A stretch of 64,000 nucleotides of DNA, taken from Zobellia uliginosa. Lineage in GTDB: Bacteria > Bacteroidota > Bacteroidia > Flavobacteriales > Flavobacteriaceae. Position numbers and translations under genes: made by a program. The notes under the pieces are model-generated. The model was not told the origin of the DNA. It saw nothing but the letters and a program-made list of their open reading frames with translations, and ran no database searches. The stretch lies in contig NZ_FTOB01000002.1 in NCBI RefSeq assembly GCF_900156625.1, forward strand, positions 242,275-306,274. The letters run 5' to 3'. Positions 46,399 to 55,192 of the stretch are shown piece after piece (positions within the stretch are counted from its first letter, which is position 1; each line of letters begins with the position of its first letter).

Positions 46399-47070
46399 AT
46401 GGAATACGTTCTAGAAACGAAAAACATCAATAAGCATTTTTATAAGCCGAAAGACTTTCATGTACTAAAGGATATCTCTTTTGGGGTAAAAGTGGGCGAG
46501 TTTGCTTCCATTATGGGAAAATCCGGATCGGGAAAATCTACCTTGCTCTATATTTTATCGACCATGGATACCGATTATACGGGTGAACTCTACCTCAACC
46601 ATGAATTGGTCACGGGAAGGTCGCATCAAGAACTGTCGCGCATTAGAAACAAGCATATAGGCTTTGTCTTTCAGTTCCATTACTTATTGTCGGAATTCAG
46701 TGTTTTGGAAAATGTCATGCTTCCGGCAAAGAAACTGAACGAGAAATCACATGCCGATATTAAACGCGATGCTATGCAAAAGCTCGAAATGCTTCATATC
46801 GATTATCTGGCCCAACAGCGTGCTTCTCGAATATCGGGGGGTGAAAAGCAACGGGTAGCCATAGCCAGGGCCTTGATCAATAATCCCATTATTCTTATGG
46901 GGGATGAACCTACCGGAAACCTTGACAGTCAAAACTCTGATAACGTTTTTAATATATTTAAAAGGCTGAAAGAGGAAGAGGGACTTTCCCTATTGGTGGT
47001 AACCCATGACGAGGATTTTGCCCAACGGACGGATCGTATCATTCAAATGGAAGACGGACGTATAATATAA
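46399..47070 (+). CDS. ABC transporter ATPase, LolD/MacB type
   Basis: This protein has 223 residues from the ATG at 46399; an upstream in-frame start would overlap the permease. It has Walker A GKSGSGKST, Q-loop FVFQFHYLL, signature SGGEKQR, Walker B ILMGDEPTGNLD and the H-loop VVTHDED. It powers the exporter encoded by the two preceding genes. Confidence 0.93.
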   Translation: MEYVLETKNINKHFYKPKDFHVLKDISFGVKVGEFASIMGKSGSGKSTLLYILSTMDTDYTGELYLNHELVTGRSHQELSRIRNKHIGFVFQFHYLLSEFSVLENVMLPAKKLNEKSHADIKRDAMQKLEMLHIDYLAQQRASRISGGEKQRVAIARALINNPIILMGDEPTGNLDSQNSDNVFNIFKRLKEEEGLSLLVVTHDEDFAQRTDRIIQMEDGRII

Positions 47071-47087
47071 TATCTTGAGCCCCTCAC

Positions 47088-47130
47088 TGACCCAAGTCAT
47101 ACTACGAATCGACGGAAGCCTTTACTTTTG
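47088..47130 (+). promoter_or_regulatory. CRP/FNR-type promoter of the SpoIIAA-like gene
   Basis: The dyad TGACCCAAGTCA (47088-47099) is centred 29.5 bp from the first base of TACTTTTG (47123-47130), an exact TAnnTTTG match. The ATG is at 47185. Confidence 0.75.
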
Positions 47131-47184
47131 ATGGATATTATACGGCTTGCAGCCTTTTATTATAACACGCTTTAAACAGGAACA

Positions 47185-47571
47185 ATGATTGAGAAAATAA
47201 AAACTTATAAGGGCAACTCCCTAGCTTTAGAAGTTATAGACGGATTTACCGAAACCGATGAAAAATTGGCCCTAAAGTTCTTTCAGGAAAAAATTGACGA
47301 AGGATACGGGCATGTGAACGTACTGGTCAAACTCGACGAGTTGAAAATTAGCCATAGTGAGATAAAAGCACTTATGGAAGATGCCAAATGGACCCTAGGG
47401 AATTATGGGCAAATTGGGAATATAGCCATTGTGGCCAATTCGAACATCTTAAAGGCCTTGGTCTCCCTTGATGCTCTTTTCTTTGAAAGACTGCGAAAAG
47501 GTTACGAAGAGCGTTATTTTGATATTTCACAATTGGATGAAGCGCTCGAGTTTATCGCACCTAACCCGTAA
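47185..47571 (+). CDS. SpoIIAA-like (STAS-related) protein
   Basis: This 128-residue cytoplasmic protein belongs to the SpoIIAA-like/STAS-related group by its pattern of alternating helices and strands, with GHVNVLVKLDELKISHSEIKALMEDAKW and IGNIAIVANSNILKALVSLD. The family is often seen with stress genes, but its action is not known. It does not show the phosphorylatable serine of true anti-sigma antagonists clearly. Its promoter has the shared dyad and an exact -7 box. The L,D-transpeptidase gene follows after 14 bases. Confidence 0.78.
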   Translation: MIEKIKTYKGNSLALEVIDGFTETDEKLALKFFQEKIDEGYGHVNVLVKLDELKISHSEIKALMEDAKWTLGNYGQIGNIAIVANSNILKALVSLDALFFERLRKGYEERYFDISQLDEALEFIAPNP

Positions 47572-47585
47572 GATGGCCCTTGCCC

Positions 47586-48566
47586 ATGTCATACCTTAAA
47601 AATTGCATATATAGTTTGCCTCCAAAGTCTATTTGGACTCTCCTTGGTGTGCTTGTGCTATGCCTATGCGTGGGAGGCTGCCACAACCGTGGTAATGCCA
47701 CCACGGCAACTAGGGCAGATATACGTCAGGGAAAGCCGATTTCCCTTCCCCATAAAAAGGCGAAGACCTATGAAGATATACACCTATCGAGAAACATCAA
47801 GGTGGCTGAGTATTTTGAATATTTGGATTCTTTGGTGCAACGCTACGATTCCTTGGTACCCTATCCCTTGTCGGAACATTTATTGGTACGGAACAATCCG
47901 TGGATTATAGATACTTTGGCGAATACCGATTACTACCGTATGATGGCCAGGGATTCTTTTGTGTACGATCAAAGACAGATGATCGTATTGCCCGAAGGAA
48001 GTGTACTGCACCTTCCTGACTCGGCAAAGGCCTGTCGCCTGCTCGATGATTTTGCCCATACCGAGATCGATGTGAATATACCCGAGTTTAAACTGCGTAT
48101 TTTTCAAGATTCCGTTTTGCTCCATACATTTCCGGTCAGGGTAGGGCAGAACCGACAACGTTATTTAAAAATGGGAGACCGTATTACCGATTTAAGAACT
48201 AAAACCGGGGAAGGAAGCATTATTAGGCATGCAAAGCACCCAGACTTCTACAATCCTGTAAACGGGCATCAGTTTTATGTGACCAAACGTGATGACGGAA
48301 AGCTTACGCAGATGCCGCAAATTCCATGGATAGAGACCGAGATCAATGGAATAAGGAACGGACAAATGATACATCCGACCACGAATCCCAAGAGTTTGGG
48401 GAAGGCTTATTCCAATGGATGCATAGGTACCCGTGAGGCCGATGCTTGGGTCATATATTATCATGCCCCCTTGGGTACCAAATTGAAAATCCGCTATGAC
48501 CTGGAAACCTATTTTGAAGGTTCGGTAATATCGGTCTTAAAGGATATCTACGGGCTTGAAGAGTAA
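47586..48566 (+). CDS. L,D-transpeptidase (YkuD domain), lipoprotein
   Basis: This protein has 326 residues from the ATG at 47586; a TTG two codons earlier is less likely. A lipobox (CVGGC) anchors it on the periplasmic side. The YkuD domain (about 175-315) has the conserved His in QMIHPTTNP and the catalytic Cys in SNGCIGTREAD, a known variant of the common SHGC motif. These enzymes form 3-3 peptidoglycan cross-links or attach proteins to the wall. It lies close to the SpoIIAA-like gene and may share its promoter. Confidence 0.85.
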   Translation: MSYLKNCIYSLPPKSIWTLLGVLVLCLCVGGCHNRGNATTATRADIRQGKPISLPHKKAKTYEDIHLSRNIKVAEYFEYLDSLVQRYDSLVPYPLSEHLLVRNNPWIIDTLANTDYYRMMARDSFVYDQRQMIVLPEGSVLHLPDSAKACRLLDDFAHTEIDVNIPEFKLRIFQDSVLLHTFPVRVGQNRQRYLKMGDRITDLRTKTGEGSIIRHAKHPDFYNPVNGHQFYVTKRDDGKLTQMPQIPWIETEINGIRNGQMIHPTTNPKSLGKAYSNGCIGTREADAWVIYYHAPLGTKLKIRYDLETYFEGSVISVLKDIYGLEE

Positions 48567-48582
48567 GCCTGTGTTTTCTTTA

Positions 48583-50736
48583 TCACGATAGTTTTAGGGG
48601 TAGTTGCTGCAAACGTTTCCCTGTCAAACGGAATACGGCATTGGCCACGGCAGCGGCGATAGGTCCCAAAGGTGGTTCGCCCACGGGTCCCGGGCGGTCT
48701 CGCCCTTGTAGCAGTACAACATCTATTTCTTTAGGGGCGTGTTTCATCAAGGCCATTTCGTACGGGCCGTAAATGGTAGGTTGCAAGGAGCCGTTTTCAA
48801 CGTACATCTGTTCGTGCAAGCCGGCACTGATTCCCATAATAATGGCACCTTCACATTGCGCCCTTACTTGATCGGGATTGACGGCAATTCCGGGGTCGAG
48901 GGCACAGGTTACCTTATGCACCTTGATCTTTCCATCTTCAATCGACACTTCGGCTACTTGGGCACAGGGTGTTCCGCTATCGATCGAGGCGGCAAGCCCC
49001 ATGGCACGACCGTTCACGGCCTGGTCAACATAACCCGCCTTTTTCGCGGCGCTTTTTATCGTTTCTTTTAATCGTATCCCGAGGGGATCGTCGGCTATTT
49101 GTCGCAATCGAAAATCAACCGGCCCTATACCGGACTTGACCGCCATGGCATCGATAAAGCTTTCAATGGCAAAGGTATTGGCCAAAAGCCCGAGACTTCG
49201 CCACCAGCTAGTGGCGAAAGGCAGACTTACATGCCAATAGACCGATCTGTAATTCGGCACCTTGGTGTATTGTAAAAAACCACCGCGAATGGCTCCGATA
49301 TCGGCGCCGAGGATACTGGGAACGATATCGGACACAAGGGCCGAACGGTTGCCTACATCGCCACTTACAAAATGGTGTTCCAGTCCTTCCAAAAGGCCGT
49401 CCTTATTTAATCGTCCCTTTAAAATATGGTGTGTAGGCGGTCTGAACATATCGTGTTGAAACTCTTCCTTTCGACTAAAAAAATATTTTACGGGCTTGCC
49501 TACGGCCTTAGACATTAGGGCGGCCTGAACGGCATGGGGCGTATGTAGCCTTCTTCCGAAACCTCCCCCCAAATAGGTGGGTATCACGTTTACCTTTTCC
49601 TCGTCGAGGTTTAGGCGATTGGCAACTTCTTTTCGGGTAAGGCCGATTACTTGGGTGGAAATCATTATGGTGGCCTTGTCTCCATCTACGGAGGCCAATA
49701 CGCCGTTGGGTTCTATTTGGGCATGTGCACCGATAGGACTCCTAAACTCCATTTCCACTACACCTTCGCCTTTAAGGGCTTGGCCTTCTTTTTGGATTAT
49801 GGTCGATTTTCCGTTGCCTACGGTCATCATGGTCACAATATCCTCGGTCTGCAGCTCGCTTTGGGTTTTCCAATTGACCGTAATGGCCTGTTTGGCATTT
49901 TCGGCTTCCGTCATAGAACGGGCCACTATACCCACAAAATCGTCTTCTTCAATAATTTTTACCACGCCGGGCATATTTTCGGCCTTTGAGGTATCGGCAC
50001 TTTCAAATGAGGCCCCGATAGTGGTGGGCCGTACAATAGCACCGTAAAGCATGCCGGGCATGGTGGCGTCCATACCAAAAATAGGTTCCCCAAAAACCTT
50101 GTCCGAGAGGTCTACGCGGGCTACGGGAGTGCCGATATATTTATAGGCCTTGAAATCTTTTAGGGGCGGGGTATCGGGAATATCCCATTCCGTTACGCCC
50201 ATGGCCACTTCCGCATAGCTGAGGCTTTGGCCGTTTCCTTTTACGCTAGCGTTTTCGGTAAGGAGTTGATCGGGGTCTACCCCTAGTTTTTTAGCGGCTT
50301 CTATTTTGAGCATTTCGCGAGTGGTGGCCGCCATTTCACGTAGCGGCTGCCATAGTCCGGAAATCGATGTACTGTCTCCTGTGGCCATACCGTCGATATT
50401 GCCGGTGGCCGTGGTAGCATGAACCACTTCGATCTGTTCCATGCTCACATCGAGTTCGTCGGCGGCCATTTGCGCCAGACCGGTAAAGCTGCCTTGTCCC
50501 ATTTCTACTTTTGGGGAATGGAGGCGTACGGTATTCTGTTCGGTAATCTCGAACCAGAGCATGGGGTCGTTGGTGCTGCCCATATAGGCGGTATCCATAC
50601 TATTGGCCAGGCCTAATACTTTTCTGCGAATAGGGTTGCGGAGAATATAGGTGCCGACCGCAAGCACTCCTAATGTGCCCAATCCTCCCCTGACGATAAA
50701 TTTACGACGCGATAGCGTTTTCTTTTCCTTAGACAT
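48583..50736 (-). CDS. Molybdopterin-binding aldehyde-oxidase-type large subunit (IorB-like)
   Basis: This 717-residue subunit resembles IorB, the large subunit of isoquinoline 1-oxidoreductase in the xanthine dehydrogenase superfamily. It begins with a twin-arginine signal (LSRRKFIVRGG), so the folded holoenzyme should be exported. The cofactor-binding stretches GGGFGRR, THHILKGRL and GEPPLGPIAAAVANAV are visible. It overlaps the 2Fe-2S subunit gene by eight bases. The substrate is unknown, probably an aldehyde or N-heterocycle. Molybdenum-cofactor genes are not in the window. Confidence 0.88.
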   Translation of the reverse strand: MSKEKKTLSRRKFIVRGGLGTLGVLAVGTYILRNPIRRKVLGLANSMDTAYMGSTNDPMLWFEITEQNTVRLHSPKVEMGQGSFTGLAQMAADELDVSMEQIEVVHATTATGNIDGMATGDSTSISGLWQPLREMAATTREMLKIEAAKKLGVDPDQLLTENASVKGNGQSLSYAEVAMGVTEWDIPDTPPLKDFKAYKYIGTPVARVDLSDKVFGEPIFGMDATMPGMLYGAIVRPTTIGASFESADTSKAENMPGVVKIIEEDDFVGIVARSMTEAENAKQAITVNWKTQSELQTEDIVTMMTVGNGKSTIIQKEGQALKGEGVVEMEFRSPIGAHAQIEPNGVLASVDGDKATIMISTQVIGLTRKEVANRLNLDEEKVNVIPTYLGGGFGRRLHTPHAVQAALMSKAVGKPVKYFFSRKEEFQHDMFRPPTHHILKGRLNKDGLLEGLEHHFVSGDVGNRSALVSDIVPSILGADIGAIRGGFLQYTKVPNYRSVYWHVSLPFATSWWRSLGLLANTFAIESFIDAMAVKSGIGPVDFRLRQIADDPLGIRLKETIKSAAKKAGYVDQAVNGRAMGLAASIDSGTPCAQVAEVSIEDGKIKVHKVTCALDPGIAVNPDQVRAQCEGAIIMGISAGLHEQMYVENGSLQPTIYGPYEMALMKHAPKEIDVVLLQGRDRPGPVGEPPLGPIAAAVANAVFRLTGKRLQQLPLKLS

Positions 50737-51220
50737 CGGTATCGGTTTTAGGGGTTATGGCTTGGTTCAGCTCGGCCGCGCGATGAATGGCCTTTCTCAT
50801 GCGGTAATAGGTACCGCAACGGCAAACGTTGATAATGTTGCGGTCGATATCTTCATCGGTCGGGTTTGGAATCTTGTTGAGCAAGGCGGCGGTGGCCATC
50901 ATAAAACCAGGTTGGCAGTAGCCGCATTGGGGAACGATTTCCTCGATCCAGGCCTGCTGCACCGGATGTGGGGCCTTTGCATTGCCCAAGCCCTCTATGG
51001 TCGTGATGTTTTTGCCCTGGGCGAACTTGGCGGGATAGGAACAAGAACGTACCGCTTCGCCCTCAACATGTAGGGTGCAAGCACCACAGGCCGCTTTTCC
51101 GCAGCCGAACTTGGTGCCTTTTAAACCGATGATATCCCGTATTACCCACAAGAGGGGGGTATTTTCATCGGCAAGATCAACAGAACGTTCTTCGTTGTTG
51201 AGCTTAAATTCTAGGATCAT
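50729..51220 (-). CDS. 2Fe-2S subunit of the molybdenum hydroxylase (IorA-like)
   Basis: This 163-residue iron-sulfur subunit has the plant-type cluster in KFGCGKAACGACTLHV with a later VRSC, and the second cluster in CGYCQPGFMM and CRCGTYYRMRKAI. It lacks its own signal and would be carried out with the Tat-exported large subunit. It passes electrons from the molybdenum site onward, to an unidentified acceptor. Gene order (small then large) and the eight-base overlap are typical. Confidence 0.92.
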   Translation of the reverse strand: MILEFKLNNEERSVDLADENTPLLWVIRDIIGLKGTKFGCGKAACGACTLHVEGEAVRSCSYPAKFAQGKNITTIEGLGNAKAPHPVQQAWIEEIVPQCGYCQPGFMMATAALLNKIPNPTDEDIDRNIINVCRCGTYYRMRKAIHRAAELNQAITPKTDTDV

Positions 51221-51455
51221 AGCTTTTGTTTTGTTTGGGGCCGCTTTAATGAGGGCATATATTGCACTCTTAAACGGCTTGCCAAGGCATAAGATGGTTT
51301 GGGGGTCTTTTCGCCGTATTGTTAACTGGTAGCGATACGGTTCTTAAATATAGGGCTCCAAGGGCGAGTTATCAAAAAAATCGAACACCCTTATTGGGAA
51401 ATGTTACGAAAAATGGCTTAAAGCACAGTCTGTGCCGCTGGAAGTACGTTTGGCA

Positions 51456-51884
51456 CTATATGCCCAGTGTAGGCAATTTCTTTACCTTGTGATAGGTCAG
51501 TGCCGCTGTGATGCAATGGACCAATATTTCGGTTGGGAGTTCGGCATCCAATTTAAAAACCAGGGCGCGTTTGCCCTCATAATCCAACGACCGGTTAAAG
51601 ATTGCCCTAAAGGTTTCTACCAATCTGCAGGTACATTTAAAATAAAGGGCATATTGATCGGGTGATTTGGCTTTCCAATCCATGCGTAGCGTGCTGCCAA
51701 TGGAGGTAAGGTAGCTTGGCTCGCCCCATTTTAGGGTTTCTTCCAAGTGGGTGATGCCCTCGATCCCTTTGGCCGTGTCGATTACCAATTGCCGTAAGGC
51801 CAGCATTTGGGGTCTTACCGAACTTGGGTAGGCGTCAAAAACAGCGGCTACTTCGGGGGAGGTCTTGAGTTGGAAGTCTGTCAT
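51456..51884 (-). CDS. DUF1801 (YdhG-like) domain protein
   Basis: This 142-residue cytoplasmic protein matches DUF1801, with the pattern PSSVRPQMLALRQLVIDTA near the start, ETLKWGEPSYL and LYFKCTCRLVETFRAIF. The family has no agreed function; some members are thought to bind metals or small ligands. It stands alone with no operon partner. Confidence 0.82.
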   Translation of the reverse strand: MTDFQLKTSPEVAAVFDAYPSSVRPQMLALRQLVIDTAKGIEGITHLEETLKWGEPSYLTSIGSTLRMDWKAKSPDQYALYFKCTCRLVETFRAIFNRSLDYEGKRALVFKLDAELPTEILVHCITAALTYHKVKKLPTLGI

Positions 51885-51988
51885 AGATTCAACCTTTTGG
51901 CGGCTAAATTACAATATACAAGGCTAAGGCTCCTATTTTTGTATAAAAATCAGAGACCTCACTTGAGGTTGAATAAGGTACAAACAAA

Positions 51989-52021
51989 TTTGCCGACCAA
52001 GGGATTTCCTTGATCGGCAAA
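51989..52021 (-). terminator. Intrinsic terminator of the lipocalin-like gene
   Basis: TTTGCCGACCAAGG (51989-52002) pairs with CCTTGATCGGCAAA (52008-52021) in a 14-bp stem with one mismatch and a 5-base loop. Leftward it is followed by a T-rich stretch (ATTTGTTTG). It ends the gene at 52055-52570. Confidence 0.75.
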
Positions 52022-52054
52022 ACCTCGTTGGCACAGTTGAGGTGGTATTTTGGC

Positions 52055-52570
52055 TTATTGGGCCGTGTAGGTAAAGGTGACTTTAGCCTGAACGACCTTG
52101 CCGTCTATGTCTTTTATGTTGAACGTATCGGTAAACGAAAATTCCGATGCGTCATCTTTAATGTTCAGCGAAATGTTCTGAACGATACAGGCTCCTACTA
52201 GGCTCAGTACTTCGCCGCTAAGTTTCCAGGTACCACTTAAAGTGGCCTTGTTGTCGCAATCTTCGGCGACATGGCTCTGCTTGTAGGTGTAGGTCCTGTC
52301 GCTACCAAAGGTGTAAGAGGCGTCTTTTTGGCAGTCTTCGTACTGGGCAAAGAGGTCTTTTATCGGGTTGTCTTCTTCGTCATCGGTCAGGTCTACTTCC
52401 GTGTCGGCCATCATACCGGTAAGAACCCAGTCCCCTTGCATTTTTTCCTCACTTGCGGCCAAGGCTCCCGTATAGTTTTCGGGGCATTCAATATCGTTGT
52501 CAGAGTTACATGCGGTAAACAGTGCGGTGACGACCGAAGCGGTAAGCGCAAAAAATAGGTTTCTTTTCAT
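52055..52570 (-). CDS. Lipocalin-like lipoprotein
   Basis: This 171-residue lipoprotein has a signal ending in a lipobox (LFTAC) and a beta-rich body with the lipocalin-like features common in Bacteroidota: MQGDWVLTGMM near the start, TFGSDRTYTY and LSGTWKLSGEVLSL. There are several cysteines (in NDIECPENY, QYEDCQKD, EDCDN and GACIV) that could pair as disulfides. The ligand is unknown. It has its own terminator and appears to be a single-gene unit. Confidence 0.72.
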   Translation of the reverse strand: MKRNLFFALTASVVTALFTACNSDNDIECPENYTGALAASEEKMQGDWVLTGMMADTEVDLTDDEEDNPIKDLFAQYEDCQKDASYTFGSDRTYTYKQSHVAEDCDNKATLSGTWKLSGEVLSLVGACIVQNISLNIKDDASEFSFTDTFNIKDIDGKVVQAKVTFTYTAQ

Positions 52571-52768
52571 AAAATATAGATTATTGGTTCGTTAGCTAGA
52601 TACTTGAAAAGTAAAAAGGTTGCGAGCTGGGATTGTTAAAAATGGAGCATAGGATAGCGATCAACATACAATATTGGCTAGGGGGGGCGGGCTATCATTG
52701 CCTTTTGAAAAGACAAAATCCCACTGCTGAAGAAATGAAATGCAAAGACGGGCAGGGCTTGAGCCCTC

Positions 52769-53647
52769 TTATTTTCGCTTAAAGAGGCTTATGACCTTAC
52801 TTACCAGTTTAACAACGACCAAGACCACAAAACCTACGCCGAGGCCTACCAAGAATTCTTTGATAATACTTGGAAGCTGGGGAAGGAGGTCGTGAAAGAA
52901 ATGAATGTTATGGGCAAAAATACCGCCGGCGACCAACAAAAGTGCAATAGTACCGATTACCGATAAACTCTTGATGACCCATGGCAGGGCGTTGACCAAT
53001 AACCTACCGATGTAGTCGGAGAAGCTATCGTCCCTTTCGTTAAGGTTGATGAGTCGTAGTCCGAATTCGTCCATACGAACGATTAAGGCTACTATACCGT
53101 AAACCCCAATGGTAGCGATCAAGGCAATTAAGGATACTACGGGAATCTGTATGGAAAGTGGTTCTTCGGCGACCGAGCCCAAGGCAATGATTACAATTTC
53201 TACCGAAAGTATAAAATCGGTAACAATGGCCGCCTTTACCCTTTCCTTTTCCAAGGCCAATATGTCGGCTTCGGTAAGGTTCAGCATAGAGGCCTCGTGT
53301 TCTTCGTGGCCGTGCGGAACAAAGATTTCGTAGATTTTTTCGGCACCCTCATAGGCTAGGTAGAGTCCCCCTAAGACCAAGGCAACGATTATGGCCGATG
53401 GTAGGAATGCACTTAATAGAAAGGCGATAGGCAGAATAATAAGTTTGTTCAGCAAAGAACCTTTGGAGATGGCCCAGAGTACGGGTATTTCGCGACTTGA
53501 CATAAAGCCGGAGGCCTTTTCGGCATTTACCGCCAAATCATCACCTAGAATACCGGCCGTTTTCTTGGCCGTAATTTTACTCATGGCGGCAACATCGTCC
53601 ATAAGTGTAGCAATATCATCTAGTAAGGCGAAAAATCCGGAAGCCAT
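52769..53647 (-). CDS. DUF808 family membrane protein (YedI-like)
   Basis: This 292-residue inner-membrane protein matches DUF808 from its start: FFALLDDIATLMDDVAAMSKITAKKTAGILGDDLAVNA, then VWAISKGSLLNKLIILP. There are about six to seven hydrophobic segments and a helical stretch with ALEKERVKAAIVTDFILSVEI. The function is not established. Confidence 0.9.
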   Translation of the reverse strand: MASGFFALLDDIATLMDDVAAMSKITAKKTAGILGDDLAVNAEKASGFMSSREIPVLWAISKGSLLNKLIILPIAFLLSAFLPSAIIVALVLGGLYLAYEGAEKIYEIFVPHGHEEHEASMLNLTEADILALEKERVKAAIVTDFILSVEIVIIALGSVAEEPLSIQIPVVSLIALIATIGVYGIVALIVRMDEFGLRLINLNERDDSFSDYIGRLLVNALPWVIKSLSVIGTIALLLVAGGIFAHNIHFFHDLLPQLPSIIKEFLVGLGVGFVVLVVVKLVSKVISLFKRK

Positions 53648-54023
53648 AATTCAAGGGTACTTTTAATTAATGATTCTGTTTTATTCCATTGACCGGTTTC
53701 TAGATTCTAGGATAAGGGCCCAAATCGGGAATGGCTGAATTAGGCTTCCTAAAATCTTAGAGCTCAAAAATCCTAAAATTCATCCAATAATCAATACTAT
53801 TCTTATAGTATATATAAAATATTTTAGAATTGACGGTGATTTTTTCCATCCCAAAATAGCAAGTGTAGCCTTTCTTATTTTAAGACATCGCTAAGTTCAT
53901 AAAAATATCGTTAGGACACCTCCTTCCATATATAGCTAGTGATGATTAAAAACGACATAGGGTTTAAGGTTATGGTAAAAAAAAAGCCGGTCATAACGAC
54001 CGGCTTAGACCTAGCATCTAAAA
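53648..54023. other. Intergenic region with the SYLF-gene terminator
   Basis: This 376-base gap lies between the DUF808 start and the SYLF stop. It contains the SYLF terminator at its right end and an A/T-rich stretch near 53780-53835. A leftward TACCCTTG at 53652-53659 could be a degenerate -7 box for the DUF808 gene. No open frame worth reporting was seen. Confidence 0.4.
53976..54006 (-). terminator. Intrinsic terminator of the SYLF gene
   Basis: AAGCCGGTC (53984-53992) and GACCGGCTT (53998-54006) form a perfect 9-bp stem with a 5-base loop. Leftward the stem runs into a long T tract (the A run at 53977-53985 on the plus strand). Confidence 0.87.
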
Positions 54024-54572
54024 TTAATCTTTATCAAGAAGCTCCATTTCGGTATATTCGAACTTTTGTCCACCAACGGAAAGGTCGGCCATCAATCCCT
54101 TCTTGGGCTTGGCAAACACCACTACACCGTCGTCATAATTGGCATTGGCAGCAACACCTTTTTTAAGGGCTACCGCTGTGGCTTGGGCAGAAAGTTCATA
54201 TTCCCCCCGTTTAAATTCGTTTAAGGCATCTGCCGTCTCAAAGAATATCACTTCGGTCAAGGCTTGTCCACCGGCTTGAAGACCTACATCTAATTTTTTT
54301 AGATCGGCCATACCTACGGCTTTGCCCTTCTCGTAAAGTACACCGTTACCCGATGCCCCTCCGATGATAAGTCCGCCCTCGCCAACATTGGGGAAAACCA
54401 CATATCCCGATGCATTTTTAAAGAACTGATCGAGTCCGTAATTGTCAGATTGTAGTTTAATTTTCGCTTTCTCGGCATCGGCTATAACTCTTTGGTCGTC
54501 TTTGTCTTGGGCAAAGGAAACAAAGCTTATGCATACGAGTGCCATGGTTAAAATCGATTTTTTCATTTTCAT
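54024..54572 (-). CDS. Secreted SYLF-domain (YSC84-like) lipid-binding protein
   Basis: This 182-residue protein has a signal peptide (ending SFAQ, about 1-22) and a SYLF domain, with ASGYVVFPNVGEGGLIIGGASGNGVLY as the signature and VGLQAGGQALTEVIFF further on. SYLF domains bind phosphoinositides in eukaryotes; in bacteria they are exported and have no agreed role. The ATG at 54566 is an alternative start. It has its own terminator and a striking inverted repeat upstream. Confidence 0.88.
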   Translation of the reverse strand: MKMKKSILTMALVCISFVSFAQDKDDQRVIADAEKAKIKLQSDNYGLDQFFKNASGYVVFPNVGEGGLIIGGASGNGVLYEKGKAVGMADLKKLDVGLQAGGQALTEVIFFETADALNEFKRGEYELSAQATAVALKKGVAANANYDDGVVVFAKPKKGLMADLSVGGQKFEYTEMELLDKD

Positions 54573-54610
54573 ATTACTATGTTTAAATTTAACTTCATTT
54601 AAAAATCAAC

Positions 54611-54635
54611 TTGTATTGATTTCAATACAAAATTA
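54611..54635 (-). promoter_or_regulatory. Putative operator and -7 box upstream of the SYLF gene
   Basis: TTGTATTGA (54611-54619) and TCAATACAA (54622-54630) are perfect 9-base inverted arms two bases apart. Reading leftward, TAATTTTG (54635-54628) matches TAnnTTTG and overlaps the palindrome, so a protein bound here would block transcription. No good -33 element was found at the expected distance. Confidence 0.5.
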
Positions 54636-54754
54636 CCGGTCGATAGCAACCCATATTAGCGCTATGCATTGAAATTATGATGCAAAAAAAGAAGGTCGGT
54701 CCCTGATAGACAAAGTGCTTTGGTTGTCATAAAAAAGAGAAGCTCTAGGGTGTT

Positions 54755-55192
54755 TTAGACCAATATCACGAAGGGAGTGTTCCCTTCTTCGGTAGTAGGG
54801 GTACTAGCCATTGACTCAAGGCTTTTGTGGAGCATGATTTTTAGGTCATCGAACGAGGTCGGTTTTTGAATATATTGATTGGCACCATCCGTTTGCAATT
54901 GTTTTATCTCTCTTTCACGGTGGGATGTGGAATACACGATTACCTTAATGGCGTCGAACCTTTGAAAGTTTCGGATGTCGGTCAAACATTCAAAGCCATT
55001 CATCAAGGGCATGTTCAAGTCAAGATAGATAGCATCGGGCAAGGGTTTGACGGAGAAAAGATGGTCCATAAGGTCGACCCCATTGTCAAATTGGGTCACC
55101 GTAGTGGGGATGTCGATTTCACTGAGGGCCTCTACGAACAATTCTCTATCATCATTGTCATCGTCGGCCAAATATAGGTTTAGGTTTTTCAT
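54755..55192 (-). CDS. Single-domain response regulator
   Basis: This 145-residue protein is a stand-alone receiver domain. The acidic pair is in LADDDNDD (9-16), the phospho-acceptor Asp is in AIYLDLNMPLMNG, a Thr/Ser-type switch is in VIVYSTS and the conserved Lys is in YIQKPTS. There is no output domain, so it probably acts by protein contact, as in phytochrome-linked Rcp1-like regulators. No histidine kinase is adjacent, so its partner is elsewhere. Confidence 0.9.
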   Translation of the reverse strand: MKNLNLYLADDDNDDRELFVEALSEIDIPTTVTQFDNGVDLMDHLFSVKPLPDAIYLDLNMPLMNGFECLTDIRNFQRFDAIKVIVYSTSHREREIKQLQTDGANQYIQKPTSFDDLKIMLHKSLESMASTPTTEEGNTPFVILV

